From: Lachnospiraceae bacterium
GTDB lineage: Bacteria; Bacillota; Clostridia; Lachnospirales; Lachnospiraceae
Assembly (NCBI GenBank): GCA_022791755.1
Contig: JAAVZR010000010.1
Location: 1 to 49,189, forward strand
Length of the DNA stretch: 49,189 bases
Direction of reading: 5' to 3'
A program made the position numbers and the translations under genes. Each line of letters starts with the position of its first letter. Positions within the stretch are counted from its first letter, which is position 1. Below, piece after piece: positions 41,738 to 49,189 of the stretch. The notes beneath the pieces were generated by a model that was not told the DNA's origin, did not search any database, and saw only the letters and a program-made list of their open reading frames with translations.

Positions 41738-43087
41738 TTACTTTCCGGCCACAGCCATATCCTTTACCATGATGGAGGGAGCGCCATAGCAGCTGGTCTC
41801 GTGGGGCGTCTGAAATTCCAGATCATCCCCCACCAGAGCGATATTTTTAAGCAGCTCATAGAAGTTGCCGGAGATGGTGAAATTCTTTACGGGACGGGTC
41901 TTTGCGCCGTTCTCGATGAGAAAACCGGCAGAGGACAGGGAGAAGTCACCGGTGACCGGATTGGCTCCTGCGTGGAGGCCATTGAGCTCCGTGATGTAGA
42001 TACCGCTTTGCGCAGCCTTAAACAGGTCTTCCCTGGAACCGGCGCCGCCCTTATTCATGTAGAAATTATAGGGCATGATGCTGACTGTGGAGGCATAGCT
42101 CGTCTTCTGGCCATTGCCGGTGGAAGAAACGCCTGCCTTCTGAGCCGTGGCCAGGTTATGTAAAAGTGTAATCAGACGGCCGTTCTCGACCACGTTTTTG
42201 CGGTGAGTGGCGACGCCTTCGCTGTCAAAGGGCATACGCACCAGACTGTCCTCGGGGAAGGGATCATCAGTGACGGTCACGGACGGCGCCGCGATCTCCT
42301 GGCCCTCCTTACCGGCCAGCAGGGACATACCCCTCTGAGCCGCCTCGGCGGAGAATACGGAGAAGAAGGTGGACAGCATGGTGGCGGTCATCTTATTGGA
42401 GAAGACAATAGGGTAGCTCCCGGAATCCACCGTGTCGGCTCCGATCTTGGCCACAGCATCCGCCACGGCGCCGGAAGCCAGCTTTGCGGCGTCCAGAGAG
42501 GCAAAGTCATCGGCCTTGAATTCGTAATTATCAAACATCTCGCCCTGATCGCCAGCCACGGCGGCACAGCCGGCCATGGTGTAGTCGCAGCTGTAGCTGA
42601 GATCCAGTCCCTTTGAGTTTATGATGGAGCGGGTGGTGCGCCGGAATCCGGCGAAGGACTGGGTGCCGTCTATAATGCGGGAATCGGCCTGATAAGCTTT
42701 TTCCTGTATATCCAGCGTCAGGCTGATGAGCTGGGAAGCGGAGGGCTCTGTGGTGGTGACCGGCGGGATATCCTCGTAGGTATCGCCGGCTCCGTGGATC
42801 AGGGCGCTTTCCGTATTCTCGATGGCTTCGGCATTTTGTATGGCAGCCTCCACGATACGCCCGGCCTCTTCTGCGGTAAACAGCTCTGTGGAGGCGTAGC
42901 CGATCTTGCCGTCATGGATGCAGCGGAAGCAGGCTCCGGCTTCTGTATTGGTGGAGAAGGAATTTAATTCGTGGTGCAGCGCCTCTGTATTAAATCCTTC
43001 GGATTCCATATAGTACAGCTCATATTCTTCCAGGCTGCGGGATTTGGCGGCAGCCATGACCAGGTCTTTGAATTCATTATATTTCAT
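41738..43087 (-). CDS. pmbA: TldE/PmbA metalloprotease-like subunit
   Basis: This 449-residue TldE/PmbA-family protein is the partner of TldD. The start region MKYNEFKDLVMAAAKSRSLEEYELYYMESE and the C-terminal GIYITELNGLHAGANPVTGDFSLSSAGFLIENG match the family. It lacks the HExxxH zinc motif, as TldE does; catalysis resides in TldD. The TldD/TldE heterodimer is known to trim unfolded peptide segments and mature some RiPP peptides and the CcdA antidote. It lies 13 nt downstream of tldD on the same strand. No peptide substrate gene is evident nearby. Confidence 0.95.
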   Translation of the reverse strand: MKYNEFKDLVMAAAKSRSLEEYELYYMESEGFNTEALHHELNSFSTNTEAGACFRCIHDGKIGYASTELFTAEEAGRIVEAAIQNAEAIENTESALIHGAGDTYEDIPPVTTTEPSASQLISLTLDIQEKAYQADSRIIDGTQSFAGFRRTTRSIINSKGLDLSYSCDYTMAGCAAVAGDQGEMFDNYEFKADDFASLDAAKLASGAVADAVAKIGADTVDSGSYPIVFSNKMTATMLSTFFSVFSAEAAQRGMSLLAGKEGQEIAAPSVTVTDDPFPEDSLVRMPFDSEGVATHRKNVVENGRLITLLHNLATAQKAGVSSTGNGQKTSYASTVSIMPYNFYMNKGGAGSREDLFKAAQSGIYITELNGLHAGANPVTGDFSLSSAGFLIENGAKTRPVKNFTISGNFYELLKNIALVGDDLEFQTPHETSCYGAPSIMVKDMAVAGK

Positions 43088-43100
43088 CTTGTCTCTCCTC

Positions 43101-44480
43101 CTATCTGCCGCCTACCGTGATGGATGACACACGGATCAACGGCTGTCCCACATCGGTGGGGATACTGCCGCTGGAAGCGCCGCACATACCCTGGGCGGTT
43201 TCCAGATTCTGGCCTACCATATCAATATCCATGATGACATCGGAGCCCTTGCCGATGAGGCTGGCGCCGCGGACGGGCTCGCAGATCTCACCGTTTCGGA
43301 TGATATAGCCCTCATCGACGGCGAAGTTAAAGGAACCGGTGGCAGGATTGACGGAACCGCCGCCCATCTTTTTGGCATACAGGCCGTACTCGATGGACTT
43401 GATGATATCTTCATTCTTATCCGGTCCATTATCTATGTAGGTGTTCGTCATACGGGAGGTGGTCTCGTAGCGATATCCCTGGCGGCGGCTGGAACCATTG
43501 CCCTCCATGCCCATACGGCGGCCGTTCAGCTTATCGATCATATAGCTTTTCAGGATGCCGTTTTCGATGAGAATCTTGCGCTGTGCGGGGGCGCCTTCAT
43601 CGTCGATATTGATGGAGCCCCAGGCATTGGGGATTGTGCCGTCGTCGATGGCGGTGACCTTTTCGTTGGCAATCTTCTGACCCAGCTTCCCGCAGAACTG
43701 GGACTGACCGATGGACACGCAGGAGGCCTCCAGAGAGTGGCCGCAGGCTTCGTGGAAAATGACGCCGCCGAAACCGTTTTCGATGGCTACCGGCATACGT
43801 CCGGCCTTGATATAACCGGCATGTAACATGGTGACAGCCTGTCTGGCCGCCTCGATGCCGATCTCCTTCGGAGGAAACAGATCGAATACCTCCAGGCCCA
43901 TACGGCGTCCCGGAGCGCAGGAGCCGCTCTGGTTTTCCCCGTTTTTACTGGCGATGGCGCGGATGAACATGCGGGTGCGGATCTGGCGGTCGCCGGTATA
44001 GAGGCCGTCGCTGTTGGCGATGAGGATCTGATGGTCCACATCCAGCAGACTGGCAGATACCTGGGAAATGTCCTCATGGTATTCTCTGGCGGCGAAATAG
44101 CCTTCCTTTAGAAGATCGATCTTCCTGTGATGGGAAGCCGAATTCGGTACGATCCGTACAGGATGGATATCCCCGAAAATACGCTCCGTAAGAGAAACGG
44201 TACGGCCCTCTGAAACACCGTCCAGAGCGCCGGCTACACGGGCGGCACAGGCCAACAGGTCGCTGCGCTCCAAAGAGGAGGTGGAACCTGCCACACAGCG
44301 GGTTCCCTTCAGTATGCGGATTCCCACACCGGAGATCAGCAGGTCCGTGATGGCATCTACCCGGTTATCCACCATGGTGACGTTGTTCTCCTTTGTGTGC
44401 TCCACGTACACTTCGGCGAAATCGGCTCCCGTGGACAGGGCCTTATGCAGTACTTCTGTCAGGAGATTCCTTGAAATCAT
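43101..44480 (-). CDS. tldD: TldD metalloprotease
   Basis: This 459-residue catalytic subunit of the TldD/TldE protease has its active-site zinc motif HEACGHSLE at H243, E244 and H248. A Cys downstream (ICEPVRGASLIG) matches the third-ligand region. The start follows AAAGAGGTAATC. The first domain begins ISRNLLTEVLHKALSTGADFAEVYVE, as in other TldD proteins. It is transcribed with pmbA away from rimI. The shared upstream region carries the 66-bp repeat array whose last copy forms the rimI promoter. Confidence 0.96.
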   Translation of the reverse strand: MISRNLLTEVLHKALSTGADFAEVYVEHTKENNVTMVDNRVDAITDLLISGVGIRILKGTRCVAGSTSSLERSDLLACAARVAGALDGVSEGRTVSLTERIFGDIHPVRIVPNSASHHRKIDLLKEGYFAAREYHEDISQVSASLLDVDHQILIANSDGLYTGDRQIRTRMFIRAIASKNGENQSGSCAPGRRMGLEVFDLFPPKEIGIEAARQAVTMLHAGYIKAGRMPVAIENGFGGVIFHEACGHSLEASCVSIGQSQFCGKLGQKIANEKVTAIDDGTIPNAWGSINIDDEGAPAQRKILIENGILKSYMIDKLNGRRMGMEGNGSSRRQGYRYETTSRMTNTYIDNGPDKNEDIIKSIEYGLYAKKMGGGSVNPATGSFNFAVDEGYIIRNGEICEPVRGASLIGKGSDVIMDIDMVGQNLETAQGMCGASSGSIPTDVGQPLIRVSSITVGGR

Positions 44481-44688
44481 GATTACCTCTTTCTACGCTG
44501 CCTGTGTAGGATGAAAAGGGCCTGGACCCGGCAGCGCAGGGTGTGCAAACCTCTGATACGGGACGTGCTCCCGCATATGGTTACAGTATATCATAAAGAC
44601 GACGATTTTGGTAGATTTCATGGCATTTTAACAAAAAGATAATGATTGCCCTTCTTTTGTGGATTTTGTATCCCGTGGGCCCCCGAAT

Positions 44689-44866
44689 GGATATCCCCTC
44701 TGGGGTAGACAGACTTCGTCTGATAAGGTATCCCCATGCGGGGACCCCTGAATTCATACCCCCTTTGGGGGTAGACAGACTTCGTCTGATAAGGTATCCC
44801 CATACGGGGATCCCTGAATTCATACCCCCTTCGGGGGTAGACAGACTTCGTCTGATAAGGTATAAT
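44689..44866 (+). repeat. Three-copy 66-bp palindromic repeat array
   Basis: The core TAGACAGACTTCGTCTGATAAGG occurs with its TAGACA starting at 44706, 44772 and 44838, an exact 66-bp period. Each unit carries three small palindromes: CCCC-TTTG-GGGG type, CAGAC-TTC-GTCTG, and TATCCCC-ATG-CGGGGATA type. Copies 1 and 2 end in TATCCCC, copy 3 in TATAATG. The array fills the gap between the divergent tldD and rimI. Confidence 0.9.
44838..44866 (+). promoter_or_regulatory. rimI promoter formed by the last repeat copy
   Basis: TAGACA (44838-44843; 5/6), a 17-nt spacer, TATAAT (44861-44866). The spacer contains the CAGAC/GTCTG palindrome, a possible operator. In the first two copies the -10 position is TATCCC. 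Confidence 0.65.
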
Positions 44867-44911
44867 GTCCTGTGAGCGACGGGAGATAGTGTGTGGAAAC
44901 GGAGTTTTTTG

Positions 44912-45385
44912 ATGATGGCTGTGACGGAATCCTCTATTTTGGTGCAAAGTATGACGCAGGAGGATCTGCCGGGGGTCTGTGTGCTGGAAGCAGAGATTTT
45001 TCCGGATCCCTGGAGCAGAAAGATATATGAGGATACGCTTGTCAATTCTCTGTATGACTGCCGGGTCATCCGGCAGAGTGAAGGGCAGAGAGGGCGATCT
45101 GTCATGGGGTATCTGTGTGCTCAGGTGGCTGCCGGGGAGGCGGAGCTGCACCGGATTGCCGTTCATCCGGAGTACCGGGGAAGGGGTTACGGTCAGGCGC
45201 TTTTGGAGGACTTCCTTCAAAGAGCAGCTGAAGCAGGGGCGGAGACAGCTTTTCTGGAGGTGCGGGCCGGCAATCATCCTGCCATTTCACTTTACATAAA
45301 AAATGGTTTTGTCAGGTTGGGAGTCCGCACAGATTATTATCGAAACCCGCGGGAAGATGCGGTTCTCTTTCAAAGGAAATTATGA
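44912..45385 (+). CDS. rimI: Ribosomal-protein-alanine N-acetyltransferase (RimI-like)
   Basis: This 157-residue GNAT acetyltransferase starts at an ATG at 44912 after CGGAG; a GTG at 44891 and an ATG at 44915 are alternatives. The acetyl-CoA motif A reads IAVHPEYRGRGYGQALLEDFL (Q/R-x-x-G-x-G/A type), followed by AFLEVRAGNHPAISLYIKNGF and a terminal Tyr-rich segment. This is the RimI pattern, acetylating the N-terminus of a ribosomal protein such as S18. rimI commonly travels with tsaB and tsaD, which supports the assignment, though here it lies 4 kb from tsaB with tldDE between. Confidence 0.88.
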   Translation: MMAVTESSILVQSMTQEDLPGVCVLEAEIFPDPWSRKIYEDTLVNSLYDCRVIRQSEGQRGRSVMGYLCAQVAAGEAELHRIAVHPEYRGRGYGQALLEDFLQRAAEAGAETAFLEVRAGNHPAISLYIKNGFVRLGVRTDYYRNPREDAVLFQRKL

Positions 45386-45479
45386 GAAACATTTCCACGG
45401 TCACAGACCTGTTTTTTGTAGTATACTGTCCACGCATCATTGTGGGATTACGGAAACAGGGATAAGAGGAGGACTGAAT

Positions 45480-45719
45480 ATGGCAAACCAGAAGGATAAG
45501 GCATTGTGCTGCAACGGCTGCGGCCGGAGCCTCGTAAGGGAAAACGGAATCTATCGCGAGGATTATGTGAGGATTCATAAGAAATGGGGGTATTTTTCCT
45601 CCAAAGATACAGAGAATCATACGTTTATTCTCTGCGAAGACTGCTATGACAGGATGGTGAAGGGGCTGGCCGTACCGCCGGAGATTACGGAGGAGACGGA
45701 GCTTCTCTCCATCGGATAA
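45480..45719 (+). CDS. Small CxxC zinc-ribbon-like protein, unknown
   Basis: This is a 79-residue protein. The start at 45480 has AGGAGG (45467-45472). Two Cys pairs, CNGCG near residue 12 and CEDCY near 58, could form one zinc site. Between them lies a Tyr/Lys/His-rich region (REDYVRIHKKWGYFSSKDTENHTFILC). I do not recognise a family; Lachnospiraceae genomes carry similar short CxxC proteins. It sits between rimI and rnz, all in the same direction. The good ribosome site and paired Cys make it a real gene. Confidence 0.65.
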   Translation: MANQKDKALCCNGCGRSLVRENGIYREDYVRIHKKWGYFSSKDTENHTFILCEDCYDRMVKGLAVPPEITEETELLSIG

Positions 45720-45761
45720 AAAGGCCTATTGCGGCCGGGACAGGAAAATCGGAGAAAAGAT

Positions 45762-46682
45762 ATGTTGGATGTATGTTTGCTGGGGACGGGCGGTATGATG
45801 CCGCTGCCCTACAGATGGTTGACATCACTGATGCTGCGCTGTGACGGCAGCAGTCTGTTAATTGACTGTGGAGAGGGAACACAGATTGCGATCAAGGAGA
45901 AAGGGTGGAGCTTTAAACCCATCGACGTGATCTGCCTCACGCATTACCATGCGGACCATGTCAGTGGTCTGCCCGGCCTGCTTCTGGCCATGGGAAATGC
46001 GGGCCGCACGGAACCGCTCACCATCGCAGGTCCCAGAGGAGTGGAGAAAGTCGTAGGAAGCCTCCGTGTAATCGCGCCGGAGCTTCCTTTTTCCATTCGT
46101 TATATCGAGCTGACGGAGAGGGAGGAGGAGCTTACCCTGGGGCCCTATACAGTCACAGCTTTTCGCGTCAATCATGGGATCGTCTGTTACGGCTACAGCA
46201 TCCGGCTGAAACGGGCCGGAAAATTTCAGGTGGAGAAGGCGCAGGCTGCCGGAATTCCTCTGAAATTCTGGAATATGTTGCAGAAAGGTAATATAATAGA
46301 AGAAAACGGTTGTACCTATTATCCGGAGATGGTCATGGGGCCGGAGCGCCGCGGACTGAAGGTCACGTATTGTACGGATACCAGGCCGGTGCCTGTGATC
46401 GCACAGATGGCAGCCGGAGCAGATCTGTTTATCTGTGAGGGCATGTACGGAGAACCGGATAAGGAGGAGAAGGCCAGGGAGCACAAGCATATGACGTTTT
46501 ATGAGGCGGCTCGTCTGGCCAGGGAAGCCGGATGCGGGCAGTTGTGGCTGACGCATTACAGTCCGTCTCTTCCGCGCCCGGAAGATTATATGGCTGCGGT
46601 GAGAGAAATTTTTCCTCGGAGTCTGGCCGGCAAGGATGGAAAGTCAGTGGAGCTGCGGTTTGACGATGAGGAGGAGGCATAG
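45762..46682 (+). CDS. rnz: Ribonuclease Z (tRNA 3' endonuclease)
   Basis: This 306-residue metallo-beta-lactamase-fold nuclease removes 3' trailers from pre-tRNAs. The zinc motif HYHADH (H61, H63, D65, H66) follows VICLTH. Later metal ligands lie in YCTDTRP and KHMTF and in LTHYSP near the C-terminus. The start follows GGAGAAAAG. RNase Z is needed for tRNAs lacking an encoded CCA; both tRNA-Ser genes in this window lack one. It may be co-transcribed with tsaD, which begins 1 nt after its stop. Confidence 0.94.
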   Translation: MLDVCLLGTGGMMPLPYRWLTSLMLRCDGSSLLIDCGEGTQIAIKEKGWSFKPIDVICLTHYHADHVSGLPGLLLAMGNAGRTEPLTIAGPRGVEKVVGSLRVIAPELPFSIRYIELTEREEELTLGPYTVTAFRVNHGIVCYGYSIRLKRAGKFQVEKAQAAGIPLKFWNMLQKGNIIEENGCTYYPEMVMGPERRGLKVTYCTDTRPVPVIAQMAAGADLFICEGMYGEPDKEEKAREHKHMTFYEAARLAREAGCGQLWLTHYSPSLPRPEDYMAAVREIFPRSLAGKDGKSVELRFDDEEEA

Positions 46683-46683
46683 A

Positions 46684-47709
46684 ATGCAGGAAAAAGATGT
46701 TCTGATTCTGGCGGTGGAGAGTTCCTGCGACGAGACGGCAGCGGCGGTGGTAAAAAACGGCAGGGAAGTCTTGTCCAATGTGATTTCATCTCAGATTGAC
46801 CTGCACACGCTTTATGGAGGCGTGGTGCCGGAGCTGGCTTCCCGCAAGCATATCGAAAAGATCAATCAGGTCATCTCGCAGGCCCTTTCGGATGCGTCGG
46901 TGACGCTGGATCAGATCACGGCGGTGGGAGTGACCTATGGGCCCGGGCTGGTGGGAGCGCTTTTGGTGGGAGTGGCCGAGGCGAAGGCCATTGCCTTTGC
47001 CAGAAATCTGCCGTTGGTGGGTGTGCATCATATCGAAGGCCATATCTGTGCCAATTTTATCGAGCATAAAGACCTGGAACCTCCTTTTCTGTGTCTGGTG
47101 GTATCCGGAGGACATACACATCTGGTAATGATGAAGGACTACGGAGAGTTTGAAATCATCGGCAGGACCAGGGATGACGCGGCCGGAGAGGCCTTTGATA
47201 AGGTGGCCAGAGCCATAGGTCTGGGATATCCCGGCGGCCCGAAGATTGACCGGGTGGCAAAGGAGGGAGATCCCCATGCTATCGTGTTTCCCCAGGCACA
47301 TATTGAGGGCAGTCCCTATGATTTCAGTTTCAGCGGACTGAAATCGGCGGTACTCAATTATCTGAATCATGCACAGATGACAGGGCAGGAGATAAAGCCG
47401 GCAGATCTGGCAGCTTCTTTTCAGAATGCGGTGGTGGAGGCATTGGTGAGCCGGGTCATGATGGCAGCAAAAGAATACAAAGTGGACAGGCTGGTGATGG
47501 CAGGCGGTGTGGCCTCCAATTCCTCCCTTCGGGAAAACATGAGAAATGCCTGCGAGGAGAGAGGATATCAGATGTATTGCCCTTCTCCTGCTCTCTGTAC
47601 GGACAATGCGGCGATGATCGGAGCAGCGGCGTACTATGAATATCGAAAGGGTGTCAGAGCCGGATGGGATCTGAATGCGGTGCCAAATCTGAAGCTGGGA
47701 GAGAGATGA
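46684..47709 (+). CDS. tsaD: tRNA t6A threonylcarbamoyltransferase TsaD
   Basis: This 341-residue ASKHA-fold enzyme transfers the threonylcarbamoyl group to A37 of tRNA with TsaB and TsaE. The start [22 protein letters not shown] is typical. The metal-binding HHIEGH contributes H116 and H120, followed by the nucleotide-site VSGGHTHLV and [19 protein letters not shown]. The length is full. It starts 1 nt after rnz and ends 1 nt before ispD. It is separated from tsaE/tsaB by ~6 kb of inserted and inverted genes. Confidence 0.97.
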   Translation: MQEKDVLILAVESSCDETAAAVVKNGREVLSNVISSQIDLHTLYGGVVPELASRKHIEKINQVISQALSDASVTLDQITAVGVTYGPGLVGALLVGVAEAKAIAFARNLPLVGVHHIEGHICANFIEHKDLEPPFLCLVVSGGHTHLVMMKDYGEFEIIGRTRDDAAGEAFDKVARAIGLGYPGGPKIDRVAKEGDPHAIVFPQAHIEGSPYDFSFSGLKSAVLNYLNHAQMTGQEIKPADLAASFQNAVVEALVSRVMMAAKEYKVDRLVMAGGVASNSSLRENMRNACEERGYQMYCPSPALCTDNAAMIGAAAYYEYRKGVRAGWDLNAVPNLKLGER

Positions 47710-47710
47710 G

Positions 47711-48415
47711 ATGAGTTCCGGAATTACAGCGATTATACTGGCCGCGGGCAAAAGCCGGCGGATGAACAGCAAGGTACAAAAACAATATATGCTTATCCGG
47801 GAAAAACCGGTTTTGTACTATTCTCTGAAAGCATTTTCCGAGAGCCGGACGGATGATATCGTCGTGGTGACAGGAGAAGATGAGAGAGCATGGGTAAAGA
47901 AGGAAATCGTCGAAAAGTACGGATTTGATAAAGTGCGTGCCGTGGTGGCCGGCGGGAAAGAAAGACATGACTCCACCTATGCCGGACTTATGGCTTGTGC
48001 GGGAAGCAGCTATGTGCTGATTCATGATGCCGCCCGGCCCATGATAAGGCGCGAAGTGATCGGGAGGGTGATCGAGGAGGTCGTGCATTATCAGGCGGCA
48101 GCAGTGGGAGTGCCGGCCAGGGATACGATTAAGATCACAGACAGCGAAGGGTATGTGGCAGAGACGCCGCCCCGGGAAAAACTATGGATCGTGCAGACTC
48201 CCCAGGCGTTTTCCTATGAACGAATCTGCCGGGCCTATGAGCGTATGTTTGCAGGGGAGGCAGGCCAACGGCAGATTACGGATGACGCCATGGTGATGGA
48301 GATCTGCGGAGATACGAAGGTGAAGATGGTATCTGGCGATTCGCTGAATATTAAGATTACGACGGAAGAGGATATAGTCCTGGCGGAGAGTATTTTGAAA
48401 CAGGCGGAGATCTAA
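47711..48415 (+). CDS. ispD: MEP cytidylyltransferase IspD
   Basis: This 234-residue enzyme joins CTP and 2-C-methyl-D-erythritol 4-phosphate in the MEP isoprenoid pathway. The CTP-binding glycine-rich loop IILAAGKSRRMNSKVQKQYM opens the chain; VLIHDAARPMI and DTIKITDSEGYVAETPPRE are signature segments, and the C-terminal ITTEEDIVLAE is typical. The sequence is of the standalone type, with no IspF fusion. It starts 1 nt after tsaD. A second, TarI-like role (CDP-ribitol) is possible for paralogues but nothing here suggests it. Confidence 0.93.
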   Translation: MSSGITAIILAAGKSRRMNSKVQKQYMLIREKPVLYYSLKAFSESRTDDIVVVTGEDERAWVKKEIVEKYGFDKVRAVVAGGKERHDSTYAGLMACAGSSYVLIHDAARPMIRREVIGRVIEEVVHYQAAAVGVPARDTIKITDSEGYVAETPPREKLWIVQTPQAFSYERICRAYERMFAGEAGQRQITDDAMVMEICGDTKVKMVSGDSLNIKITTEEDIVLAESILKQAEI

Positions 48416-48512
48416 AAACGTGTACAACGCTGTGATTTTGGGATGGAAAAGCAGGGAGAAAGCGTCAGAGAAAATATTTCAAAAATAAAAATAAAAAAAT
48501 AGAAAAATATAG

Positions 48513-48541
48513 TTGACAGATTCAAGAGGAAGTGCTAGAAT
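48513..48541 (+). promoter_or_regulatory. Strong promoter for tRNA-Ser genes, with UP-like tract
   Basis: TTGACA (48513-48518), a 17-nt spacer, TAGAAT (48536-48541) with extended TG. An A/T-only tract (~48473-48511) directly upstream resembles an UP element, as expected for stable RNA. Confidence 0.8.
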
Positions 48542-48589
48542 ATCTTTTGCGTCACGGAAAAGCGACACGATAATACAGAGCAAAACACT

Positions 48590-48675
48590 GGAGAGATGTC
48601 CGAGTGGTTTAAGGAGCTGGTCTTGAAAACCAGTGACTCCGAAAGGGGCCGCGGGTTCGAATCCCGCTCTCTCCG
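48590..48675 (+). tRNA. tRNA-Ser (UGA anticodon)
   Basis: An 86-nt class II tRNA: acceptor stem GGAGAGA/TCTCTCC, anticodon loop CTTGAAA (anticodon TGA, reads UCA), a long variable arm (ACTCCGAAAGGGG), T arm GGTTCGAATCC and discriminator G. CCA is not encoded. Confidence 0.95.
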
Positions 48676-48721
48676 TCGGAATCCAATCCATTCATAATAC
48701 GACAGCTGCATCGTCGAACTT

Positions 48722-48811
48722 GGAGAAGTACCCAAGCTGGCCGAAGGGGCTCCCCTGGAAAGGGAGTAGGTCGTTAATAGCGGCGCAAGGGTTCAAATCC
48801 CTTCTTCTCCG
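48722..48811 (+). tRNA. tRNA-Ser (GGA anticodon)
   Basis: A 90-nt class II tRNA: acceptor stem GGAGAAG/CTTCTCC, anticodon stem CTCCC/GGGAG with loop CTGGAAA (anticodon GGA, reads UCC/UCU), a long variable arm, T arm GGTTCAAATCC and discriminator G. CCA is not encoded. It is 46 nt after the first tRNA-Ser. Confidence 0.95.
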
Positions 48812-49058
48812 TCGGTTTCCTGAAAAGGAGGCCAAGCACCTTGATAACAGAACAGTATATTCCAACCCTGAAAATTTCTTTAAAAGATTTGGGTGCGTAT
48901 AGCACATGCCGGCTTGCCGGCAGGGGATATGCATAACCGAATCGCCGCAGAACAAGAAACGAAGTTTCGCATGCGCGGAGAGATTTTTGGAACAAAACCT
49001 AGAAAAAGGTAAAACGGAAAAAGATAAGCTGGATGTTTATCTTAGACCAGACAAACTT

Positions 49059-49189
<131 letters not shown>

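Noticed and set aside
44689..44866. CRISPR array
   Set aside because: The period is an exact 66 bp and nearly the whole unit is conserved, so there are no unique spacers. No cas genes are nearby.
44581..45277. Minus-strand open frames over the repeat array and rimI
   Set aside because: Their repeated peptide is just the 66-bp repeat (divisible by 3) read through. There is no ribosome site, and they overlap the well-supported rimI.

Overview
The window is chromosomal DNA of a Gram-positive gut-type anaerobe of the order Clostridiales, most likely a Lachnospiraceae member. It ends in the first ~130 nt of a 16S rRNA gene whose variable-region pattern is Lachnospiraceae-like. Other signs agree: a T-box upstream of tyrS, long-form HPF, DUF4317 and DUF2752 proteins, sigma-A promoters with extended -10 elements, strong AGGAGG ribosome sites and moderately high GC. 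Species cannot be named from this alone.

Layout. 1-120 is the C-terminal end of a tyrosine integrase, so a mobile element probably lies to the left. 558-6606 holds two unknown coiled-coil proteins, a translational GTPase (EF-G/TetM type) fused to a Rae1/YacP-type NYN nuclease, and a translationally coupled DUF4317 protein. 6794-11431 holds a secreted NlpC/P60 hydrolase with a TEAP repeat stalk under a consensus promoter carrying a WalR-like box, then trpS, a glycosyltransferase fused to a MarR-like winged helix, and dCMP deaminase. 11555-16657 is a respiratory module: a Tat/lipoprotein FMN/FAD reductase, its response regulator, and a divergent 7TM sensor kinase. 16705-23434 is T-box-tyrS followed after 6 nt by a C-rich two-component/ABC/FtsX operon that looks acquired. 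23463-26190 is an ECF sigma, membrane anti-sigma candidate and lipoprotein serpin. 26212-28156 (minus) holds a GH29 fucosidase and hpf.

28354-36021 holds a small unknown gene, an 800-nt gap with a cluster of DnaA-box-like 9-mers, secA, prfB (programmed +1 frameshift, with UAA instead of UGA), lysC, a DUF2752 protein and a lipoprotein. 36117-48415 is a housekeeping run: tex, a YvlD-like membrane protein, tsaE, a ROK protein, tsaB, a nucleoside phosphorylase, tldE/tldD on the minus strand, a 66-bp triple palindromic repeat that supplies the promoter of rimI, a small CxxC protein, rnz, tsaD and ispD. 48513-49189 holds a strong stable-RNA promoter, two tRNA-Ser genes and the start of 16S rRNA.

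How the parts connect. Three regulatory modules are readable from DNA alone. The first is the sensor kinase/regulator with a direct repeat abutting the -35 of the reductase promoter. The second is the tyrosine T-box, which may also feed the transporter operon. The third is the ECF/anti-sigma pair with a serpin as cargo. The t6A tRNA modification genes (tsaE, tsaB, tsaD) are all present but split by unrelated genes. The most unusual items are the GTPase-nuclease fusion, the UAA-containing prfB frameshift site, the glycosyltransferase-MarR fusion and the promoter-bearing 66-bp repeats.
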